Shown here in pieces: positions 8,635 through 12,681 of a DNA stretch of 12,681 nt. The DNA comes from Candidatus Sulfotelmatobacter sp. (GTDB lineage: Bacteria; Acidobacteriota; Terriglobia; Terriglobales; Acidobacteriaceae), in contig JASIKQ010000133.1 in assembly GCA_030049565.1 (NCBI GenBank), forward strand, positions 1-12,681. Direction: 5' to 3'. The notes under the pieces were generated by a model. The model searched no databases. It was not told the origin of the DNA and was given only the letters and a program-made list of their open reading frames with translations. Position numbers and translations under genes: made by a program. Each line of letters begins with the position of its first letter. The stretch's first letter is position 1.

Positions 8635-10299
8635 ATGGCGAACCACAAACAGCAATTCGATTTTGACTTCATCGTCATCGGTTCCGGCTTCGGTGGTAGC
8701 GTTTCCGCCCATCGGCTGGCAGAAAAGGGTTACAAAGTCGCAGTGATGGAAATGGGCCGACGCTGGACGCCAGGCAACTTGCCGCACAGCAGTTGGTCCA
8801 TCCGTCGCTGGCTGTGGCGTCCTAATCTAGGCCTGCGCGGCTTCTTCAATATACAGTTCTTCCGGCACGCAACCATCTTCCATGGCTGCGCCGTGGGTGG
8901 CGGGTCCATTACCTACGCCTGCACTTTATTGGCGCCCCCTGAAAGAGTATGGGAAGCGGGGTCCTGGTCGGGATTGTCCAATTGGAAAGCGGAAATGCCC
9001 CAGCACTACGAAACCGCTTCTCAGATGCTCGGGGTCACAGAAAACAGAATTCTTGGTCCCGCCGACCTTCTGCTGAAGAAAGCTGCGGAAGCTAGCGGCT
9101 CCGGGCATACTTTCTACCGCACAAAAGTGGGCATCTTCGAACCCCCGGAAGGCCAGACGGGAAATCAAACTTTTCCTGATCCTTACTTTGCGGGAGAAGG
9201 CCCGGTGCGAACTACCTGCATCGCCTGCGGCGGCTGCATGATGGGCTGCCGCTTCGGTGCGAAAAATACGCTGGACCTTGGCTATTTATATTTGGCCGAA
9301 AAGCACGGAGCTCAGGTGATTCCGGAAACCCGGGTGGTAAACGTCCAACCACTGGATGGCGCCAGTGACGGCAGCGCGGGATACGAAGTGAGCACCGTCA
9401 AGTCTACCGCGTGGATTCGTCGTCATCCCCGGCGGTTCACCTGCCGCGGAATAGTCTTCTCCGCGTCTTCATTGGGTACCATGGAACTCCTTTTTCAGCT
9501 CAAAGAAAAAGGTTCATTGCCTGCGATCAGCAGCCAACTCGGCCAACACGTGCGAACCAATTCCGAATCGCTCATTGGAGCGCGAACACCCGGATCCTCT
9601 CTAGATGTGTCGCAGGGCATCGCGATCGGGTCGGGCATCTATATTGACGAGCACACCCACATTGAAGCAGTCCGCTATCCAAGGGGATCGGATGCGATCG
9701 GATTTCTGACCACCATCCTGACTGACGGGCACCCCGGCCCACGGCGGATTGCGCTCTGGGTGAAGAACGTCGCAGCTTCTCTGCTCCGCCACCCGTTCAA
9801 CACTGTGCGCGTGTTGCAACCGTTGGGCTGGGCCCGGGAGTTTGTGATTCTACTCTGCATGCAAGCGCTGGATGGAGAGATCGCGATGCGCTGGCAACGC
9901 CCCTGGTTCTGGCCGTTTCGGAAGTTTCTGGTCAGCCACGGCAAAAAAGTGCCAACCTACATCCCAAAAGCCAACGAGTTCGCGAAGACTCTTGCGCAAC
10001 TCACCGGTGGCTTTCCCATGAGCATGCTGCCCGAGATTCTTTTCAATGTTCCAGGCACGGCACATTGTATCGGAGGCTGCGTAATCGCCGATAATTCTAC
10101 CCATGGCGTGATTGATTCTCGCCATCGCGTCTTCAATTACAAGAATATGTACATCTGTGATGGGTCGGTGATCGCGGCGAACCTCGGCGTCAACCCTAGC
10201 CTCACTATTACCGCACTGGCCGAACGGGCGATGAGTTTTATACCGCCAGCGGCTGAGACAGATTGGAACGACACCGCCGAAACTTCTTCCTCACGCTGA
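8635..10299 (+). CDS. GMC-family FAD oxidoreductase, cholesterol-oxidase-like
   Basis: This 554-residue flavoprotein probably oxidises an alcohol to a ketone/aldehyde or carries out a related hydride transfer. The N-terminal dinucleotide-binding fold has GSGFGGS (Gly16, Gly18, Gly21) and the strand-end Glu39 that contacts the FAD ribose. HGCAVGGGSITYA matches the GMC segment following the FAD fold. The C-terminal part has His477 (GTAHCIGGC) and Asn520 (GVNPSLTI), the positions used for catalysis in cholesterol oxidases, followed by the family's last FAD-contacting helix. Residues 195-205 carry four cysteines in CxxCxxCxxxC spacing followed by GAKNTLDLGYLYLAE, as in the ChoD-like branch. There is no twin-arginine signal peptide. 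The start codon lies four bases after the esterase stop, with a weak ribosome site, so it is likely coupled. Cholesterol itself is not implied as substrate; the operon context suggests a hydroxyl group on a polyketide or fatty product. Confidence 0.92.
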   Translation: MANHKQQFDFDFIVIGSGFGGSVSAHRLAEKGYKVAVMEMGRRWTPGNLPHSSWSIRRWLWRPNLGLRGFFNIQFFRHATIFHGCAVGGGSITYACTLLAPPERVWEAGSWSGLSNWKAEMPQHYETASQMLGVTENRILGPADLLLKKAAEASGSGHTFYRTKVGIFEPPEGQTGNQTFPDPYFAGEGPVRTTCIACGGCMMGCRFGAKNTLDLGYLYLAEKHGAQVIPETRVVNVQPLDGASDGSAGYEVSTVKSTAWIRRHPRRFTCRGIVFSASSLGTMELLFQLKEKGSLPAISSQLGQHVRTNSESLIGARTPGSSLDVSQGIAIGSGIYIDEHTHIEAVRYPRGSDAIGFLTTILTDGHPGPRRIALWVKNVAASLLRHPFNTVRVLQPLGWAREFVILLCMQALDGEIAMRWQRPWFWPFRKFLVSHGKKVPTYIPKANEFAKTLAQLTGGFPMSMLPEILFNVPGTAHCIGGCVIADNSTHGVIDSRHRVFNYKNMYICDGSVIAANLGVNPSLTITALAERAMSFIPPAAETDWNDTAETSSSR

Positions 10300-11973
10300 T
10301 GCGACCGGCGACCTCGAATCGGCGGGTAGCAAGCGGTTCAAGATTGCCTGCTCACACTCAAGCCACAAGCGCCCGGGATAAAGCAGAGCACTGCTCTGGA
10401 GGGTGACCCAGTCGCCGGTTTGCAGAGGCGAACGGAATTCTTTGCGGTTGAATATCCAATGCTGGGCAACGCGACGCGCAATGGCGAAGCCCATGCCCTT
10501 GTCCGACCCTCCAATGTCTCCCAGGATCCCATCCAGCGTGAAGATCACCTTGGACAACATGATCAGCGATCCGGGGAACTTGATGCCCTTCATTGCAAGG
10601 CGTTCCAGAAGCCGCATCGCATCCACGCCGCTGGGGGGATGCACTACCGGCAGGTCGTCGAGAAAACTGATGATCAACTCACGAACCATCCGTCCACGCG
10701 GCGAATTTCTTCTTATGCGCTGCTGGCCGAGTGCCAGGACTTCTTCGCTGGTGCCCACCGGATCACGCAACGCCACCGTCAGAAACAAGAGAGCGAGATG
10801 TCGGCGCTGATCGCGGCTTAGGCGTTCCCGCAGGGCCCAATCGATGATCGTCAGTTCGCCGCTGCGATTGTCATAGAGCAGATTGCCGGCATGAGGATCG
10901 CCGTGAAAAATGGCGTCTTCCTGCGCCGTCAAAAGAGGGACCGCGATCAACGCTTCGATGAGTTGCTCGGCAACCTTCCGGCGCCGTGAGACCCGCAGGC
11001 GGGCTGCCGCGTTCGTCACCTTGATCCCGCGTTCCTTGCTGAGCGCAGTAATTCTCGACGTACACAGTGGCTGAATGAGCCGCGGCACGCGAACTCCGCG
11101 CATGGACTTATATAAATCCCATGCTTCGAGCAGCGTCTTCTGCTCACGGACAAAATTGACCTCATGCCGCAGCAGGCGCTGGACTTTCTTGAACGTATCG
11201 GGGAGCAGCTTCGCCGGGAATCCGTAACTGTGCTGCCGGTCACTGAAGTATTGAGCGAGTCCCTGCAGATAGTCCATGTCCTCCGCAAAATATTCGGGGA
11301 TGTGAGGTTTCAGGACTTTAAAAACACCGCGTTCACGCCTTCCGCTGTCCGGGTTACGCCACGTAAAGCGCACAACTGCGCTGACACTGGCCTCCGAGAG
11401 TATGGCAGCTGCGATCTTTACATCGTATTTCTCGACCCGTGGCCCCAACTCCTGTCGAACGATCGCAACGACCTCTTCCGGCCGAACATCGCGAATTCCA
11501 TTCTCCAACCGCTCGAGTGCCTTCCGCAAAACCGGGCGAAGGTGTTGGTTGCGTGCAATGACTTGTCCCAGTTTCTGCAGCCCTGGCACTTTTGCGATCA
11601 GGCGCAGCAAGCGCACTTCCGCGGGAGTGTCGGGCGGGAGCTCAAGTTGCTCCAGTAGTTTGGGGGCGAGCCGCGCAGGCGAGAGCCGGGCTACCACAAA
11701 CATCATGGCGTCTCGGACCGGGGGTCGCCACGCTAGGTAAGCTTGCGGAACTAACCACTTCACAGGTACGACTTCGTCGACGATCCATTGCGCCATCGTC
11801 TCCCGCATTGCTTGGCCAGCCGGGCTTCGCAGCCCGGCCTCAATGGCGCTAATCCGCTCGGTGGCCGTGGCTCCTTTGGGCAAGAAGGTTGCAAGTGCAC
11901 CACGCAGCTGCTCCGGACCGAGCTGTTGCGAACCACCTTCAATGGTTAACATCCTGAGGTTCGAAAGCAGCAC
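10291..11973 (-). CDS. Diverged ABC1/UbiB/AarF-type atypical kinase
   Basis: This 560-residue protein belongs to the UbiB/ADCK family, atypical protein-kinase-like ATPases mostly linked to isoprenoid-quinone biosynthesis or lipid handling. The family order is visible: KLGQ in the KxGQ helix (LQKLGQVIARNQ), a helical RPEEVVAIVRQELG segment, an ILSEASVSAVV loop where the A-rich loop normally is, catalytic lysine in VFKVLKP, HEVNFVREQ matching the LDF/EA helix, HGDPHAGNLLYD as the catalytic loop (family HADPHPGN), and IIDWAL where DFG is usual. No clear C-terminal transmembrane pair is present, unlike Escherichia coli UbiB. The start is the GTG at 11973, supported by AAGGTG five bases upstream; the internal ATG at 11952 lacks a usable site. 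The 3' end overlaps the convergent GMC gene by nine bases. The role is uncertain and there is no quinone gene nearby. Confidence 0.88.
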   Translation of the reverse strand: MLLSNLRMLTIEGGSQQLGPEQLRGALATFLPKGATATERISAIEAGLRSPAGQAMRETMAQWIVDEVVPVKWLVPQAYLAWRPPVRDAMMFVVARLSPARLAPKLLEQLELPPDTPAEVRLLRLIAKVPGLQKLGQVIARNQHLRPVLRKALERLENGIRDVRPEEVVAIVRQELGPRVEKYDVKIAAAILSEASVSAVVRFTWRNPDSGRRERGVFKVLKPHIPEYFAEDMDYLQGLAQYFSDRQHSYGFPAKLLPDTFKKVQRLLRHEVNFVREQKTLLEAWDLYKSMRGVRVPRLIQPLCTSRITALSKERGIKVTNAAARLRVSRRRKVAEQLIEALIAVPLLTAQEDAIFHGDPHAGNLLYDNRSGELTIIDWALRERLSRDQRRHLALLFLTVALRDPVGTSEEVLALGQQRIRRNSPRGRMVRELIISFLDDLPVVHPPSGVDAMRLLERLAMKGIKFPGSLIMLSKVIFTLDGILGDIGGSDKGMGFAIARRVAQHWIFNRKEFRSPLQTGDWVTLQSSALLYPGRLWLECEQAILNRLLPADSRSPVASA

Positions 11974-11978
11974 GGCAG

Positions 11979-11984
11979 CACCTT
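11979..11984 (-). promoter_or_regulatory. Ribosome binding site deciding the GTG start of the UbiB-like gene
   Basis: On the minus strand AAGGTG is followed by a five-base spacer and GTG at 11973. This supports the GTG start rather than ATG at 11952. The gap back to the TatA-like gene is 53 bases and holds no convincing promoter or hairpin. Confidence 0.6.
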
Positions 11985-12026
11985 ATATACGATAAACTCG
12001 GCAGAAGTGGCCTGCTGTGATAACCG

Positions 12027-12230
12027 TCACCGGTCCGCCGCAGAGCTGTCACTTTCTTCCTTCAAAGAGTGGGTTCCGCGATTACTTCCCGATTGCCGAA
12101 CATCCCTTCTCCTCTTTTTATTGCCTACTTGAAGCCGCCGGATGCCCTCTCCCAGGCCTTTCCCCAGTTCAGGAAGTTTTTTCGGACCGAACACAAGCAG
12201 GGCAATTCCGAAAGTAATTACCAGAGGCAT
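12027..12230 (-). CDS. Small TatA/TatE-like protein, probably damaged
   Basis: From the ATG at 12230 the product is 67 residues. It has a short hydrophobic stretch (MPLVITFGIALLVFG) and the hallmark TatA hinge and amphipathic helix (FGPKKLPELGKGLGEGIR), so it derives from the pore-forming subunit of the twin-arginine translocase. Two things look wrong. First, the codons before the ATG still read GIFQP, as in TatA N-termini, and an ACG at 12248 stands seven bases after GGAG, where an ATG would be expected. Second, right after GEGIR the sequence turns very basic (NKKRRRD), whereas a one-base shift near 12136-12141 would give the usual GFK, followed by a TAG. It may therefore be a decaying copy, or a short but still working TatA. 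Its start lies within the tail of the VOC remnant, and the UbiB-like gene follows 53 bases later. Confidence 0.7.
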   Translation of the reverse strand: MPLVITFGIALLVFGPKKLPELGKGLGEGIRRLQVGNKKRRRDVRQSGSNRGTHSLKEESDSSAADR

Positions 12231-12239
12231 CGGTTGAAA

Positions 12240-12509
12240 TATGCCCGTAAGAAAACTCCACCATCTGGCCGTCCCGATCGCTGACTATGCACCAATAACC
12301 TGTACTGGGGTTAGGAAAGTGGGACCGAATTTCAGAAGGCCGGCCTTTTTCGCTTTAGCAGCCACGCCGTCCATCTCTGCCCGAGAGGCGACAGCAAATC
12401 CCAGATGGCTGATCGGCCCTGAAGTCTGCCGTGGCTTCGCGCAGGGAAGATTATGGGGGCCGGTTGCGCCGGCGTCATAATCAACTCCCATGAATAGTTG
12501 TCTACTCAA
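12240..12509 (-). pseudogene. Truncated and frameshifted VOC (glyoxalase/bleomycin-resistance fold) remnant
   Basis: In one frame (12509 to about 12316) the sequence reads GPISHLGFAVASRAEMDGVA and then AKKAGLLKFGPT, the second half of a VOC metalloenzyme of the glyoxalase/dioxygenase superfamily. That frame stops at 12285. A different frame resumes near 12316 with STGYWCIVSDRDGQMVEFSYG, the standard C-terminal strand with the metal-ligand Glu in the VEFSYG motif. One base has therefore been gained or lost near 12305-12320. The N-terminal half expected in a VOC protein of about 130-150 residues is absent; IS110 sequence lies immediately upstream in the direction of transcription. The restored frame stays open to 12169, inside the TatA-like gene. 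The specific enzyme cannot be named. Confidence 0.72.
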
Positions 12510-12516
12510 AGTTAGG

Positions 12517-12543
12517 TTTTGGCCTGTTTTCAGGAGGCCAGAA
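12517..12543 (-). repeat. Hairpin over the transposase stop codon
   Basis: Bases 12517-12525 (TTTTGGCCT) pair with 12535-12543 (AGGCCAGAA), nine pairs including one G-T, around a nine-base loop holding the stop codon. There is no following T-run in either direction, so it does not look like an intrinsic terminator. It may be a structured end of the insertion sequence. Confidence 0.4.
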
Positions 12544-12681
12544 CGAAGTTGGGGAAGTCCTCGAACACCCAGTTGTTTTTGAGGGTGTGGTAGATGACTC
12601 CCAGGAATTTGCGGGCCAGGGCGATGTTGGCCTTGCCTCCACCGCGCCGACGCTGGATGCGTACATAAAACTTCTGTAGGA
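12530..12681 (-). CDS. IS110-family transposase, C-terminal end only (5' part beyond the right edge)
   Basis: The last 49 codons of the gene are present, ending in TGA at 12532-12530. They read FYVRIQRRRGGGKANIALAR and then KFLGVIYHTLKNNWVFEDF, which matches the closing segment of the C-terminal (Transposase_20) domain of IS110/IS116/IS902 transposases: a basic, glycine-rich G-KAnIAlARK helix followed by IIYHMLK. These enzymes are DEDD recombinases guided, in characterised members, by a bridge RNA encoded in a noncoding end of the element. The catalytic N-terminal domain lies outside the window, so activity cannot be judged. Confidence 0.82.
   Translation of the reverse strand, partial: LQKFYVRIQRRRGGGKANIALARKFLGVIYHTLKNNWVFEDFPNFVLAS

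Larger units (their letters stand above)
12500..12681 (-). mobile_element. Right-hand portion of an IS110-family insertion sequence (transposase 3' side)
   Basis: The element contains the transposase end plus a short noncoding end. IS110 elements usually lack clear inverted repeats and target duplications, so the exact junction cannot be read; it should fall between the transposase stop (12530) and the first VOC-like codons (about 12490). The boundary given is approximate. Confidence 0.5.

Noticed and set aside
10403..10821. Plus-strand open frames opposite the UbiB-like gene
   Set aside because: Two overlapping frames with no domain signal, opposite a clear kinase-fold gene.
12241..12480. 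Plus-strand 79-codon open frame
   Set aside because: It lies opposite the VOC remnant, which has recognisable protein motifs on the minus strand; this frame has none.
12517..12543. Hairpin as a rho-independent terminator
   Set aside because: No T-run follows the stem on either strand.
1..12681. CRISPR array, tRNA, rRNA or riboswitch
   Set aside because: No spaced direct repeats, no cloverleaf-like segment and no rRNA-like sequence was seen; nearly all bases are in coding frames.

Overview
The window carries the downstream part of a plus-strand biosynthetic operon (1-10299) and a smaller, partly decayed minus-strand block (10291-12681). Base composition is moderately GC-rich, Shine-Dalgarno sites are ordinary, and every gene is bacterial. 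The mix of genes and the TatA N-terminal style would suit a soil bacterium such as an Acidobacteriota, but no marker in the window fixes the taxon; that is inference.

Plus-strand operon. It opens inside a large type I polyketide/PUFA-like synthase: the end of a ketoreductase domain and a double-hotdog dehydratase (3-1181). Then, with gaps of only a few to 32 bases or with overlaps, come: (1) a giant 1870-residue single-chain acyl-CoA carboxylase (1214-6826) with biotin carboxylase, biotin carrier, a central region like that of eukaryotic acetyl-CoA carboxylase, and carboxyltransferase; (2) a freestanding Sfp-type 4'-phosphopantetheinyl transferase (6844-7566); (3) a hormone-sensitive-lipase-family alpha/beta hydrolase (7557-8630); (4) a cholesterol-oxidase-like GMC flavoprotein (8635-10299). 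Read together, this looks like a self-contained pathway: the carboxylase makes the carboxylated extender, the PPTase activates the synthase carrier domain, the synthase builds the chain, and the esterase and flavoenzyme release or modify it. The product cannot be told from this window.

Minus-strand block. A diverged UbiB/ABC1/AarF-type atypical kinase (10291-11973) ends tail-to-tail inside the last codons of the GMC gene. Upstream of it (reading right to left) are a small TatA-like gene that looks damaged (12027-12230), a frameshifted and 5'-truncated VOC/glyoxalase-fold pseudogene (about 12240-12509), and the C-terminal end of an IS110-family transposase that runs off the right edge (12530-12681). 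The decay is concentrated next to the insertion element.

The most interesting item is the pairing of an iterative-PKS-like synthase with a eukaryote-style multidomain carboxylase and its own PPTase in one operon. No tRNA, rRNA, CRISPR array or convincing intrinsic terminator was seen. There is no gene-free stretch over 300 bases.
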